This document shows, in pieces, positions 24,444 to 32,946 of a stretch of 40,792 bases of DNA (positions within the stretch are counted from its first letter, which is position 1; each line of letters opens with the position of its first letter). The stretch is taken from assembly GCA_964445195.1 (NCBI GenBank), contig CAYUKA010000019.1:1-40792 (forward strand), in the 5' to 3' direction. The DNA is from UM-FILTER-47-13 sp964445195 (GTDB taxonomy: Bacteria; Pseudomonadota; Alphaproteobacteria; Micavibrionales; Micavibrionaceae). The translations under genes were made by a program, and so were the position numbers. Under the pieces are notes generated by a model. The model was not told the origin of the DNA. It was given only the letters and a program-made list of their open reading frames with translations, and did no database searches.

Positions 24444-25329
24444 TACTCCCTCCAAGATCAAAATCCGTATAGCCGTCATTCTTAAGCCGGCACAGGGCCT
24501 GCCAGAGCAGGAGATTATGCGCCGCCGTCCGCCGTCCGTCATCGCTGCTCCAGCCGACCTGGTAAGTGGCTGCCGTGCCATGACATAATATGAGAATAGC
24601 AGCCACAGCGTTTTTGTCCAGCATTGCCCGCCCGATCAGCAGGCGGCCCTTTTGCGCGAAGGTCACAGCAAGGCGCCTGATCAGCGTCGCTGACGGGCCA
24701 TCATAATTTTTTTGCGCCTTGTCTGCGCTATGGCGCGCCAGCAGCCAGCCCAGATGCGCGCCGCGCGTATCCCAGTCGAGGGCCAGTCCGGCCCGTTCGG
24801 CCTTGCTTAAACTATTACGCCATTTTTTGCGCAATCCCGCGCGTAAATCGTCACCGGTTTTGGCGAGGTCGAGCCAGCGTGTCTGGTAGCCGGGCCGGTC
24901 CAGCCGCCGGTAGCCGGCTTGTAACATCAGAGCGCGGGTGTGCTCATTATCAGGCAACTCGGGAATAATGCGGCGGCGGCGGCAGGGGCGGCGCGGGGCT
25001 TCTTTGTGAAAGGCGGCGAAAAACGCGGCGCTATGCGCGGGATCGCCATAGCCGGGCAGCCAGAGCGGGCCGCGGTCGAGCATGACGCCGTGGATCAGAT
25101 TGCCCAGCAGCCCGGCTTCAAGGATCTGCACCAGCCCGGCGGTTGCACCGTCGATATGAATGACGCCCCAGCGGGCGCGCTGGCGGTTTAGCGGGCACAC
25201 AGCGCGCGCGTAATCGTAGGATTGCAGCAGCGGGGCGCGGCGGATACGGGCAAACTGCGTTTCCCATTCATCGACGCGCAGGGCATTCCATTCAATAGTG
25301 CAGGCAATAGTGCAGGGCGCGCGCGGCAT
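24361..25329 (-). CDS. GNAT/FemAB-type acyltransferase
   Basis: About 322 aa cytoplasmic protein. Features of the FemAB/Acetyltransf_6 group are visible: N-terminal LLQSYDYARAV, central LRKKWRNSLSKAERAGL, C-terminal GWSSDDGRRTAAHNLLLWQAL and FDLGGSNEDTARGIKTFKDGMGG. Members use aminoacyl-tRNA or acyl-CoA donors to modify peptidoglycan or other envelope polymers; which one applies here cannot be told. Its 3' end overlaps the DUF3108 gene. It is divergent from dapD. The first residues contain MPRAPCTIACTIEWNALRVDE, so the exact start is uncertain. Confidence 0.8.
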   Translation of the reverse strand: MPRAPCTIACTIEWNALRVDEWETQFARIRRAPLLQSYDYARAVCPLNRQRARWGVIHIDGATAGLVQILEAGLLGNLIHGVMLDRGPLWLPGYGDPAHSAAFFAAFHKEAPRRPCRRRRIIPELPDNEHTRALMLQAGYRRLDRPGYQTRWLDLAKTGDDLRAGLRKKWRNSLSKAERAGLALDWDTRGAHLGWLLARHSADKAQKNYDGPSATLIRRLAVTFAQKGRLLIGRAMLDKNAVAAILILCHGTAATYQVGWSSDDGRRTAAHNLLLWQALCRLKNDGYTDFDLGGSNEDTARGIKTFKDGMGGQAVTLAGHYI

Positions 25330-25403
25330 GAAACTTCCGGATTTTGTTTACGGCAGGGCTTTTTCCGATTACAAAGGCTATCACAAAAAACGGAGAGACA
25401 GGA

Positions 25404-26264
25404 ATGCCTTTAAGCGAAGCCATGTCGGCCGCCGATATGGAATACACGATTAACGAAGCTTGGAAGACGCCGGGCAACATCACCCCGCGCACTGACGGAG
25501 CGGTGCGCAGCGCCGTGCTGTTGGCGATGAAAATGCTCGACAGCGGCAAGATGCGTGTCGCCGAGCTGCAGAGCGACGGCTGGCATGTCAATGAATGGCT
25601 GAAAAAAGCGATATTGATGTATTTCAAGATGCACCGCGAACAGGAAATCAGCGGTGCGCCGGACGGTACGGTCTGGTGGGACAAGGTGCCGATCAAGTTC
25701 CAGCGCTGGGATCACCGCGTCTATGCCGACCGGGGTTTCCGCACCGTGCCGGGCAGCATTGTGCGCTATTCGGCGCATATCAGCAAAAACGCCGTCCTGA
25801 TGCCGTGTTTTGTCAATGTCGCCGCCTATGTCGATGAAGGCACGATGGTCGATACCTGGGCGACGATCGGGTCCTGTGCGCAGATCGGCAAAAACTGTCA
25901 TATTTCCGGCGGTGTCGGTATTGGCGGCGTGCTGGAGCCGTTGCAGGCCGCGCCGGTGATTATCGAGGATAACGTCTTTATCGGCGCGCGCAGCGAGATT
26001 GCCGAAGGAGTGCTGGTGGAAACCGGCGCCGTGATCTCGATGGGCGTGTTTATCGGTGCTTCGACCAAGGTGATCGACCGCGCGACCGGCGAGATTTACC
26101 ACGGCCGCGTCCCGGCCTACGCGGTGGTTGTGCCGGGCACGCTGCCGGGCAGGCCGTTGCCGGATGGTTCGCCGGGGCCGAACCTGGCCTGCGCCGTCAT
26201 TGTCAAAACCGTTGATGAAAAAACCCGCAGCAAAACCGGCATTAACGAGCTGCTCCGTGACTGA
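25404..26264 (+). CDS. dapD: 2,3,4,5-tetrahydropyridine-2,6-dicarboxylate N-succinyltransferase
   Basis: About 286 aa trimeric left-handed beta-helix enzyme of the succinylase branch of diaminopimelate and lysine synthesis; transfers succinyl from succinyl-CoA. Conserved pieces are KIPIKF-type motif as DKVPIKFQRWDH, PGSIVRYSAHI, NVAAYVDEGTMVDTWATIGSCAQIGKN, GVGIGGVLEPLQ and FIGARSEIAEGV, with hexapeptide repeats throughout. Start ATG 25404 has GGAG 8 nt upstream; a TTG at 25344 would extend the frame without support. Two stops follow in tandem (TGA TAA). dapE starts 41 bp on, so they form an operon. Confidence 0.96.
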   Translation: MPLSEAMSAADMEYTINEAWKTPGNITPRTDGAVRSAVLLAMKMLDSGKMRVAELQSDGWHVNEWLKKAILMYFKMHREQEISGAPDGTVWWDKVPIKFQRWDHRVYADRGFRTVPGSIVRYSAHISKNAVLMPCFVNVAAYVDEGTMVDTWATIGSCAQIGKNCHISGGVGIGGVLEPLQAAPVIIEDNVFIGARSEIAEGVLVETGAVISMGVFIGASTKVIDRATGEIYHGRVPAYAVVVPGTLPGRPLPDGSPGPNLACAVIVKTVDEKTRSKTGINELLRD

Positions 26265-26268
26265 TAAG

Positions 26269-26289
26269 CCTCTCGCAATGACAGTGGGA
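26269..26289. repeat. Possible single arm of a dispersed palindromic repeat
   Basis: CCTCTCGCAATGACAGTGGG between dapD and dapE resembles one end of the common CGTCATTGCGAG-type bacterial palindromic repeat. Only one arm is visible, so it may be a remnant or a coincidence. Confidence 0.3.
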
Positions 26290-26305
26290 TAAAAAGGCGG
26301 GAATT

Positions 26306-27436
26306 ATGACTGATCCGATAGAATTGAGCCGGGATCTTGTTCAGTGTGCCTCCGTCACCCCGGCGGATGAAGGTGCGCAGGATGTGCTGATCGCCGCGCT
26401 GGAACCGCTCGGCTTTGCCGTGCATGATGTGACACGCGGCGCGATCCGCAACACGTTTTTCCGTCTGGGCGACAGCGGGCCGCATTTTTGCTTTTGCGGG
26501 CATACCGATGTCGTGCCGCCGGGCGATGAAGCGGCGTGGACCCACCCACCTTTTGGCGGCGTTATTGGTGACGGGAAACTCTACGGGCGCGGCACAGCCG
26601 ATATGAAGGCGAATATCGCCTGTTTCGTCGCGGCGGCGGCCCGGTTTTTGGACAGCGGCGCGGCGTTTGACGGTTCGATCAGCCTGCTGATTACCGGCGA
26701 TGAAGAGGCCGAAGCCGTCGACGGCACGGTCAAGGTCCTGGCCTGGATGGCTGAAAACGGCCATACGCCCGATGCGGCGCTGGTCGGCGAGCCGACCAAT
26801 CCTGAAAGCATGGGCGATGAGCTGAAGATCGGCCGCCGCGGCTCCCTGACCGGGCGGCTGAGCGTGTCGGGCGTGCAGGGGCACGTTGCCTATCCGGACC
26901 TTGCCGATAACCCGTTGCCGCGGCTGGTGAGCTTGCTGGATGCGCTGGCCGGTCATGAATTTGATACCGGCAGTGATTTTTTTCCGGTCACAAATCTTGA
27001 ACTGACCACGATCGATACCGGCAATACAGCCGATAATGTGATTCCGGCGGCGGCACAGGCATCGTTCAATGTACGCTTTAACGATCACTGGACGGCGGCG
27101 ACGCTGGAGCGGGAAATCCGTGCGGTGCTGGACCGGATCGGCCTTGGATATACATTGTCCTGCGCTTCAAATGCGGAAAGCTTTATCACCAAACCCGGCC
27201 CGCTGACTGATATTGTCGCCGGTGCGGTGACGGACATCACCGGCCGCAGTCCGGCGCTCAGCACCGGCGGCGGCACCTCCGATGCGCGCTTTGTCGCGCC
27301 TTATTGCCCGGTGGTTGAATGCGGGCTGGTCAACCGGACGATCCACCAGATTGATGAGCATGCTGCGGTGTCAGATATCGAAACGCTGACGCAGATATAT
27401 CTGCGCGTGCTGGAACGGTTTTTTGCAGCTTCATAA
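26306..27436 (+). CDS. dapE: Succinyl-diaminopimelate desuccinylase
   Basis: 376 aa zinc-dependent M20-family hydrolase that releases succinate from N-succinyl-L,L-diaminopimelate. Metal and active-site motifs: CGHTDVVPPGD, YGRGTADMKAN, ITGDEEAEAVDGT with the catalytic Glu, VGEPTNPESMGD, and the C-terminal STGGGTSDARFVAPYC and VNRTIHQIDEH. The inserted dimerisation domain (about 180-290) is present. Start ATG 26306 has AAGGCGGG just upstream. Follows dapD, so two consecutive succinylase-branch steps (with DapC between them biochemically) are encoded together. Confidence 0.96.
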   Translation: MTDPIELSRDLVQCASVTPADEGAQDVLIAALEPLGFAVHDVTRGAIRNTFFRLGDSGPHFCFCGHTDVVPPGDEAAWTHPPFGGVIGDGKLYGRGTADMKANIACFVAAAARFLDSGAAFDGSISLLITGDEEAEAVDGTVKVLAWMAENGHTPDAALVGEPTNPESMGDELKIGRRGSLTGRLSVSGVQGHVAYPDLADNPLPRLVSLLDALAGHEFDTGSDFFPVTNLELTTIDTGNTADNVIPAAAQASFNVRFNDHWTAATLEREIRAVLDRIGLGYTLSCASNAESFITKPGPLTDIVAGAVTDITGRSPALSTGGGTSDARFVAPYCPVVECGLVNRTIHQIDEHAAVSDIETLTQIYLRVLERFFAAS

Positions 27437-27442
27437 AAAAGG

Positions 27443-28165
27443 CTAGCGGTTGTCGCGGGCGAAGCGGGTCAGTATGCCTGCAGCATCGCTGTGAACCCGG
27501 AACTCGATCGCCCCGAAATCATCGCGCACGGTGACCATGGCCGGGTCGAAAGGCAGCGCAATTTCGGTGTAGCGCCGCGCCCCCGGCACGTCCTGCAGGA
27601 CCAGGGCGGTAATACCGGCGGCCTGTTCATCGAACATCACATGCTTGACCTCGCCGAGCCAGCGCCCGGTATCGCTGCGCACTTCAGCACCGATCATCGC
27701 CCGCAGGCTGAAATCACGGCCGCTGCCGCCGGCGGCCGGGGCAATCGCGGCGAGATCTTCGGCGGAAACCGGCTCGTTATTGCCGTTTGCGCCGCCGCTG
27801 CCGGTAATATCGGCCAGCGGGATAATAAAGGCGCTGGCGTCATCGGCATAGGCGATCGTGTTTACAGCGCTGCGGACCAGCGGCGTATCACGCCCGGCCA
27901 TGTTAATCTCGCTAACGATTGCGGTTAACGCGCCGCTGTCATCGACGCGGACATCCTCAAGCTGGCCGACCAGCTGGCGGTTCACATCCAGCGCCCGCAG
28001 CGCCAGCATGTCCTGCTCGCTTTTAAAGCGCGGGCTTTGGCTGATCGGCGTGCGGTTCAGGCTTTGCAGCGTATAGGAGAAGGCGGCCATATCGGCATTT
28101 TGCGCCGCTGCCGGCAGCGGCCAGAGCATCAGCACCAGAGCGAAAAGGACATAAAAGCGTTTCAT
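27443..28165 (-). CDS. PRC-barrel domain exported protein
   Basis: About 240 aa. Signal peptide MKRFYVLFALVLMLWPLPAAAQ with an Ala-X-Ala site. Two segments resemble PRC-barrel repeats: MLALRALDVNRQLVGQLEDVRVDDSGALTAIV (about 57-87) and MIGAEVRSDTGRWLGEVKHVMFDEQAAGITALVL (about 155-190), each a GxxVxxxxGxxLGxVxDVxxD-like pattern. Exported twin PRC-barrel proteins are common in Alphaproteobacteria and poorly understood, possibly envelope stress or surface organisation. Start ATG 28165 is preferred to the TTG at 28177. Convergent with dapE, 6 bp apart. Confidence 0.8.
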   Translation of the reverse strand: MKRFYVLFALVLMLWPLPAAAQNADMAAFSYTLQSLNRTPISQSPRFKSEQDMLALRALDVNRQLVGQLEDVRVDDSGALTAIVSEINMAGRDTPLVRSAVNTIAYADDASAFIIPLADITGSGGANGNNEPVSAEDLAAIAPAAGGSGRDFSLRAMIGAEVRSDTGRWLGEVKHVMFDEQAAGITALVLQDVPGARRYTEIALPFDPAMVTVRDDFGAIEFRVHSDAAGILTRFARDNR

Positions 28166-28243
28166 TGTCGTAACCAATATATTTGACTATTTTACGGCTA
28201 TATACCATAAAACAGAAACGCTATAAAAGCAAAGCCGGTTATT

Positions 28244-28378
28244 ATGCCCGTCCAAAATAAAAAACGCTGCTCATCCAGCATTACATCACGCATGTCTTAT
28301 ATCCCGAGCAGGGAGGCCCCGCCTGAAGACATCCGTATTCAGGATGGCGACATTACTGTCGTTTTTGAATGCCGGTGA
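28244..28378 (+). CDS. Possible 44-aa small protein
   Basis: ATG 28244 to TGA 28378 encodes MPVQNKKRCSSSITSRMSYI and a 24-residue remainder ending VVFECR. It fills the 226-bp space between divergent PRC-barrel and convergent truA genes, is basic then acidic, and has two Cys (9 and 43). No strong ribosome site is seen (AAAGCCGG upstream), and a second ATG is at 28292. Coding status is uncertain. Confidence 0.35.
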   Translation: MPVQNKKRCSSSITSRMSYIPSREAPPEDIRIQDGDITVVFECR

Positions 28379-28392
28379 GGCAGGACAGGTCT

Positions 28393-29166
28393 TCAATAAT
28401 CAATCCGGATGAGGTACAGGCCGGCGGCTGGGGCGGTCGGCCCGGCGCGGCTGCGGTCTTTGGCGGCCAGGGCGGCCGCAACATCATCGCGGGTCCATTT
28501 GCCTTCACCGACCAGCGCCAGCGTGCCGACCATGTTGCGGATCTGGTGGTGCAGGAAGGAACGGGCCTCGGCCTCGATGACAATCTCGATGCCGCCGCAG
28601 GAATCATAGTCACGGGCGCGGACATCAAGCCGGTCCAGCGTGCGTTCCGGCGATTTGGCCTGGCAATGCGAGTCGCGGAAGCTGGTAAAGTCGTGATGGC
28701 CGGTCAGGATCTGCGCGGCCTCGTGCATCGCTGCGCTATCCAGCTGTTTTTTGATATGCCAGACCCGCCCGGCCTCCAGCGCCGGGAAACCGGGCCTCAT
28801 CAGGATACGGTAGCGGTAGAGTTTATTGACCGCATCATAGCGGGCGTTAAAGCTCTCATCGACCGGCTCTGCGCCGATAATGCTGATCGGCTGCGGCCGC
28901 AGATGCGCGTTCAGGGCCTTGAGCAGGTCATAGCTGTCAAGCGGCCGGCCGCCGTAATCAAGATCGAAATGCGCGACTTGCCCGCTGGCGTGAACGCCCG
29001 AATCGGTGCGCCCGGCGACATGCAGGGTGAGGCGCTGCTGGCAAAAGCCGTAAAGCGCGTTTTCAACCGCCTGCTGCAGTGACGGCACGCCGTCCTCCTG
29101 CCGCTGCCAGCCGCAATAGGGTGCGCCATCATATTCGATTGTCAGTTTCCAGCGTTTTACCGTCAT
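28393..29166 (-). CDS. truA: tRNA pseudouridine synthase A
   Basis: About 257 aa cytoplasmic enzyme that isomerises uridines 38-40 in tRNA anticodon stems. Catalytic D55 is in AGRTDSGVHASGQVAHFD; other motifs are KLTIEYDGAPYCGWQRQ, KLYRYRI, GHHDFTSFR and FLHHQIRNMVGTLALVGEG. Start ATG 29166 fits the family N-terminus; the frame runs on to 29235 without support. A promoter-hairpin-terminator unit on the same strand (29205-29316) ends 39 nt before the start, so truA may be controlled by readthrough. Confidence 0.95.
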   Translation of the reverse strand: MTVKRWKLTIEYDGAPYCGWQRQEDGVPSLQQAVENALYGFCQQRLTLHVAGRTDSGVHASGQVAHFDLDYGGRPLDSYDLLKALNAHLRPQPISIIGAEPVDESFNARYDAVNKLYRYRILMRPGFPALEAGRVWHIKKQLDSAAMHEAAQILTGHHDFTSFRDSHCQAKSPERTLDRLDVRARDYDSCGGIEIVIEAEARSFLHHQIRNMVGTLALVGEGKWTRDDVAAALAAKDRSRAGPTAPAAGLYLIRIDY

Positions 29167-29204
29167 CGCCGCAAGGTGATAGCACAGGCGGGCGGCAAAA
29201 GAAA

Positions 29205-29284
29205 AGACCCGGTCCTGCTTGGCGGGACCGGGCATAAATTAAAGTCTACTCTTTTGGCCAGCAAGTTATAGCTAACTTGTGGCC
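29205..29284 (-). ncRNA. Candidate small RNA or attenuated leader upstream of truA
   Basis: Reading on the minus strand: a long hairpin made of GGCCACAAGTTA (29284-29273) and TAACTTGCTGGCC (29268-29256), with one bulge, then an AU-rich linker, then a perfect 8-bp hairpin CCCGGTCC/GGACCGGG (29232-29208, 9-nt loop) followed by TCTTTTCTTTT. This is an intrinsic terminator. With the promoter-like hexamers just upstream it looks like a complete transcription unit of about 80 nt with no ORF. Either a free small RNA or a terminated leader of truA is possible. Confidence 0.5.
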
Positions 29285-29287
29285 TGC

Positions 29288-29316
29288 TTATAACGCCGCG
29301 GCGGCGGTAAAAGCAA
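29288..29316 (-). promoter_or_regulatory. Promoter-like element for the candidate small RNA
   Basis: Minus strand: TTGCTT (29316-29311), 17 nt, TTATAA (29293-29288); TATAAG one base further is an alternative -10. Start of transcription would be near 29284-29280, at the foot of the first hairpin. Confidence 0.4.
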
Positions 29317-29418
29317 CAGGAAAAAAATTCATGCCAGCCATGCATCCACAGCCTGCGAATTGTAAATTGCATAATCCATTTTTTTCGTTATGATTGGCTT
29401 AAAAAAACAGGGACGGTT

Positions 29419-30120
29419 ATGAAGCTCAGCGATCTCGATATTCGCGAGAAATTTTATTCGAACGATATTGACGGCTATCTGATCCTCGGCCGCAACCGGG
29501 ATGAGACGACGTTAAAGCGCTGGGTGGTCGGCTGGTATTCGCGCCACAGCCCGACCCGACTCGCCCGGCGTAAATCCTTTGCCGATGAGGAGTCGGCGCG
29601 GGCCATGCTTGATGTGGCTTATCAAACGGCGCTCAGCCCCGCCCATGAAAAATTCTCGAAGGACTGGCAGAAGCATACCGTGTATTTGTGGGAAGATATT
29701 GATCTGGCTGGCCACCAGATTGAGCTTACCCGCCAGGAGGCGCGGGCGCTGGTGGCCAAGGTCTGCGACGATTATAATATCGAGCCGCCGGAGCTGGTCT
29801 GGAGTCAAAAAAAGGGGTCAGAGTATTTTCCCGCCAGCCACAGAATCCGTTTCGGTCATCGCGACCTGATCAGCCTGTTGCACGAGCTGGCGCATGCGAT
29901 CCACCTTCATACTGATAATCTGAGCAAAGCGGATCACAGCCCGCCTTTTGTCTGGATCGCGATCGAGCTGTATAACCGCTATGCCGGGGTGAATCTGCAA
30001 TATCTGATTACCACGGCGCAGCGCGAAGGGCTGCTCGGCGATATTGATGTCCCGGCCGTGGCCCTGTCCTCGCAGGGACTCACCGTTGATCTTAATCCCC
30101 CAGCCGCGCGCCGGGCGTAA
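29419..30120 (+). CDS. HExxH metallohydrolase-like protein, unknown substrate
   Basis: 233 aa, predicted soluble. A zincin motif LLHELAHAIHLH places HELAH at 155-159, with a later H173 in HSPPFVWIAIELYNRYAG; the H-x3-F plus E pattern after HExxH resembles the putative metallohydrolases collected as TIGR04338, though I cannot test this. The first 85 residues look like a separate small domain rich in Arg and aromatic residues. No signal peptide, so a cytoplasmic or phage-like minor peptidase is possible. Start ATG 29419 follows AGGGACGG. The 3' end overlaps convergent fmt by 29 bp. Confidence 0.65.
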   Translation: MKLSDLDIREKFYSNDIDGYLILGRNRDETTLKRWVVGWYSRHSPTRLARRKSFADEESARAMLDVAYQTALSPAHEKFSKDWQKHTVYLWEDIDLAGHQIELTRQEARALVAKVCDDYNIEPPELVWSQKKGSEYFPASHRIRFGHRDLISLLHELAHAIHLHTDNLSKADHSPPFVWIAIELYNRYAGVNLQYLITTAQREGLLGDIDVPAVALSSQGLTVDLNPPAARRA

Positions 30121-31039
30121 GATAGCCGCCATTGATGGCCGAGAGCGCGTCCATGGCCCTGGCATTCTCGGGCTGGATGGTGATCAGTTTCAGAGCTGTC
30201 CCGTTGCCGCAGGCGACAAGGCCGTTTCGGCCCGTTACCGTGCCGGGCGGCTCTTTGTGATTATCTGTGCTCGGCGCGGCGGCCAGGATTTTCAGCCGCT
30301 TATCGCCAGCCATGGTCCACACGCCCGGCCAGGGATTGAGGGCGCGGATCTGGCGGTCGATGGCGGCGGCGTCCTGCGTCCAGTCGATTTTGCCGTCTTC
30401 GCGTTTAAGGCGTTTGCTGTAGGTTGCCTGCGACTCGTCCTGTTTGACCAGAGGCAGATCCATGCCGGCCGCCAGCTCTCCGAGCGCCTTGCTCAGCAAG
30501 GATGCGCCCATCGGCCACAATATTTCGTCCAGGTCCGCCGCCGTTGTTTCCGGCCCGACCGGTACCATTTCCTGTGCGATTATCGGTCCGGCATCCATTT
30601 GTTCGACCAGCCGGATCACGGTGACGCCGGTTTCCTTATCCCCGTGCCAGACCGCATATTGTACCGGTGCGGTGCCGCGCCAGCGCGGCAGCAGCGAGGG
30701 ATGAATGTTCAGGCAGCCAAAACGCGGTCCTTCCAGAATGTCTGCGGGCAGCATCATGCCGTATCCGGCGACGATGGCGGCGTCAAGGCCCAGCGCTGAG
30801 AAATCCTGTCTGGCCTGTGCGTCTTTTTTCAGCGAGTCCGGCGTGCGTACGGCGATGCCGTGTGTGGCGGCGCAGTCGTGAACGGGCGTGCGCCTGACCC
30901 GGTTGCCCCGTCCGCTGGGTCGCGGCGGCTGGGTGTAGACGCAGACAATATCATGCGGCCCGTCAATCAGCGCTTCCAGAACCGGAACGGTAAAAGCGGG
31001 CGTACCCATAAAGGCGATGCGCAGGGGCCGGGTGCTCAT
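30092..31039 (-). CDS. fmt: Methionyl-tRNA formyltransferase
   Basis: 315 aa cytoplasmic enzyme that formylates initiator Met-tRNA using 10-formyltetrahydrofolate. Formyl-transferase core with RIAFMGTPAFTVPVLEAL, the active-site Asn-x-His in GCLNIHPSLLPRWRGTAPVQ and the Asp in QMDAGPIIAQ. A C-terminal tRNA-binding OB-like domain follows (about 205 onward). Its ATG is directly adjacent to the def stop (31040), with zero spacing, so the two are translated as a pair, the standard def-fmt arrangement. Confidence 0.96.
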   Translation of the reverse strand: MSTRPLRIAFMGTPAFTVPVLEALIDGPHDIVCVYTQPPRPSGRGNRVRRTPVHDCAATHGIAVRTPDSLKKDAQARQDFSALGLDAAIVAGYGMMLPADILEGPRFGCLNIHPSLLPRWRGTAPVQYAVWHGDKETGVTVIRLVEQMDAGPIIAQEMVPVGPETTAADLDEILWPMGASLLSKALGELAAGMDLPLVKQDESQATYSKRLKREDGKIDWTQDAAAIDRQIRALNPWPGVWTMAGDKRLKILAAAPSTDNHKEPPGTVTGRNGLVACGNGTALKLITIQPENARAMDALSAINGGYLTPGARLGD

Positions 31040-31564
31040 CTACAGCGCGTCCCGGCCTTTGGCCAGTTTCTTGACCTTGCGGATCATCATATTGCGTTTG
31101 AGGCCGGACAGGTAATCGACGAACAGCACGCCGTTCAGATGGTCGATCTCGTGCTGGACGCAGTGCGAGAGCAGCCCGTCGGCGGTCAGCTCGGCCTCCT
31201 TGCCGTCATAATCGAGATATTTGACTGTCACCTTTGCCGGGCGCCGGACTTCGGCGAACTGCCCCGGGATCGACAGGCAGCCTTCCTCCATGACGCTGAT
31301 CTCTTCGGAGCGCCAGACAATCTCCGGGTTCGCCATGCAGATCGGGTTTTTGCTGTCCGTATCCTCGCGGTAGTCGATATCCATGACCAGCACGCGGTTC
31401 AAAAGATTGACCTGGTTGGCGGCGAGGCCAATGCCCGGCGCGTCATACATTGTCTCCAGCATATCGTCCATCTGGGCGCGCAGCGCCTCGTCGACCGTAT
31501 CTACAGCTTTGGCGGTCTCTTTCAGCACGGCGGCGGGAACGGTGATAATCTCAAGCGTACTCAT
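31040..31564 (-). CDS. def: Peptide deformylase
   Basis: 174 aa iron-dependent metalloprotease that removes the N-formyl group from nascent proteins on the ribosome. The three motifs are intact: GIGLAANQV (44-52), EGCLS with metal ligand C96, and QHEIDH with H138, catalytic E139 and H142. Start ATG 31564; the frame extends upstream into rmuC without family support. Followed immediately by fmt and preceded by rmuC 37 bp away on the same strand. Confidence 0.97.
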   Translation of the reverse strand: MSTLEIITVPAAVLKETAKAVDTVDEALRAQMDDMLETMYDAPGIGLAANQVNLLNRVLVMDIDYREDTDSKNPICMANPEIVWRSEEISVMEEGCLSIPGQFAEVRRPAKVTVKYLDYDGKEAELTADGLLSHCVQHEIDHLNGVLFVDYLSGLKRNMMIRKVKKLAKGRDAL

Positions 31565-31601
31565 GGGCTTTTGTTTAGCGGTTATCGGGCGGTGGCGCAA
31601 G

Positions 31602-32870
31602 CTATGCGCGCTGCTTTTCCGGCTTCGCGCCAGTGGCGGGCACGTCGTCTTCCGGGTCCGGCAGCAATTCCGGGGCGCTGAGTGCGCGGGCGGTCTTGCC
31701 AAGTTGTTTTAACGCCGGGACGTCCTTGCCGCCGGTCTGGACATGCAGGTCGCGGAAGCGGCGCGCGCCGGGCAGGACCGATTTCTCAAGCGAGCCGACG
31801 GCATCGTCATAGGCGCCGATCGCCGTGCTCAGGTTGCGGCCGAGCTTTTGCATATGTTCGCCGAAAGTCGCGATGCGGTTATACAGCTCGCTTGCCAGTT
31901 CTGCGACCGTCCTGGCCTCTTCGGCCATTTTCTGCTGCTGCCAGCCATGCATGACCACGCGCAGCAGCCCCATCAGGGTTGTCGGCGAGGCGAGGATGAT
32001 GTTATGCCGCGCCGCTTCTTCAATCAGGGCCGGGTCGTTGCTGACCGCCATCGAATACAGCCCTTCTGTCGGCATGAACATGACAACGAATTCCGGCGTG
32101 TCGAAAGCGCGCCAGTATTCCTTGCTGCTGAGCTGTTTTAAATGATCGCGGACGTTTTTGCGGAACGTGTTCAGCGCCGCATCCCGCGCGCCTTCCGTTT
32201 CGGCTTTTTCCAGCGCGTCCCAGTACGGCTCGACCGGGGTTTTCACGTCGATGACAATCTGGATCTCGCCGGGCAGGTTGATGATAAAATCGGGCTGACG
32301 GCGGGTGCCGTCCTGCGTCGCGGTCTGCTGCTGCAGATAATGGGTGCCCTCGATCATGCCGACCATTTCCAGCGCGCGCTGGAGCTGCATTTCGCCCCAG
32401 CGTCCGCGCGCCGCCGGGTTGCGCAGCGCCTGGACAAGGTTCTGGGTTTCCTGCCGCAAAAGGCGCTGGTCCTCGGCAAAGGTTTTGAGCTGCCCTTCCA
32501 GACCGCTGCCGGCCTGGCCGAGTTTTTCGATCTTGCCTTCCATTTCCTTCAGGGATTTGCTGATCGGGTCGACGAGGTCGGCGATCGCCTTGCCGCGCTT
32601 GTCGAGATCGTGCGCGCCGTCGGCCTGCGCCTGTTTGAGCTTTTCCTGCGCGACACTTAAAAAGCGCTCGCTGTTCTTGTCCAGCGCTTCCTGCGCCGTC
32701 AGGGCGAAGGCCGAGGCTATGTTTTCGCGGGCGCCGCGCTCATGCTCAAGATCCTTTTGCAGGATGGTTTTCGTCCGCTCGGCCCGCAGCAGCAGGATGC
32801 CGAGCGCCACGCCGGCGATGATAATACCCGCGCCCAGCCCGGCGATAAATGTCAGCATGTCGAATGTCAT
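31602..32870 (-). CDS. rmuC: DNA recombination protein RmuC homologue
   Basis: 422 aa. N-terminal membrane anchor (MLTFIAGLGAGIIIAGVALGILLLRA), then about 130 residues of coiled coil, then the RmuC nuclease-like domain with NPAARGRWGEMQLQRALEM, YLQQQTATQDGTRRQPDFIINLP and the conserved DVKTPVEPYWDAL, plus VVMFMPTEGLYSMA. RmuC limits inversions at short inverted repeats in E. coli. The C-terminus has a proline and Asp-rich tail. First of an rmuC-def-fmt run. Its upstream region holds unusual dyads shared with a divergent gene. Confidence 0.92.
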   Translation of the reverse strand: MTFDMLTFIAGLGAGIIIAGVALGILLLRAERTKTILQKDLEHERGARENIASAFALTAQEALDKNSERFLSVAQEKLKQAQADGAHDLDKRGKAIADLVDPISKSLKEMEGKIEKLGQAGSGLEGQLKTFAEDQRLLRQETQNLVQALRNPAARGRWGEMQLQRALEMVGMIEGTHYLQQQTATQDGTRRQPDFIINLPGEIQIVIDVKTPVEPYWDALEKAETEGARDAALNTFRKNVRDHLKQLSSKEYWRAFDTPEFVVMFMPTEGLYSMAVSNDPALIEEAARHNIILASPTTLMGLLRVVMHGWQQQKMAEEARTVAELASELYNRIATFGEHMQKLGRNLSTAIGAYDDAVGSLEKSVLPGARRFRDLHVQTGGKDVPALKQLGKTARALSAPELLPDPEDDVPATGAKPEKQRA

Positions 32871-32907
32871 ATCCGCTCTTTTCTTCGTCTTGTGTTGCTG
32901 TATAGTG

Positions 32908-32937
32908 ATTTCAAATTAAAATATTTTGATTTGAAAT
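32908..32937. promoter_or_regulatory. 30-bp near-perfect AT-rich palindrome (operator candidate)
   Basis: ATTTCAAATTAAAAT (32908-32922) faces ATTTTGATTTGAAAT (32923-32937); 14 of 15 pairs match. It lies 38 bp upstream of rmuC in the divergent spacer with the pilin-like gene. Confidence 0.5.
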
Positions 32938-32946
32938 TGTATCGCG

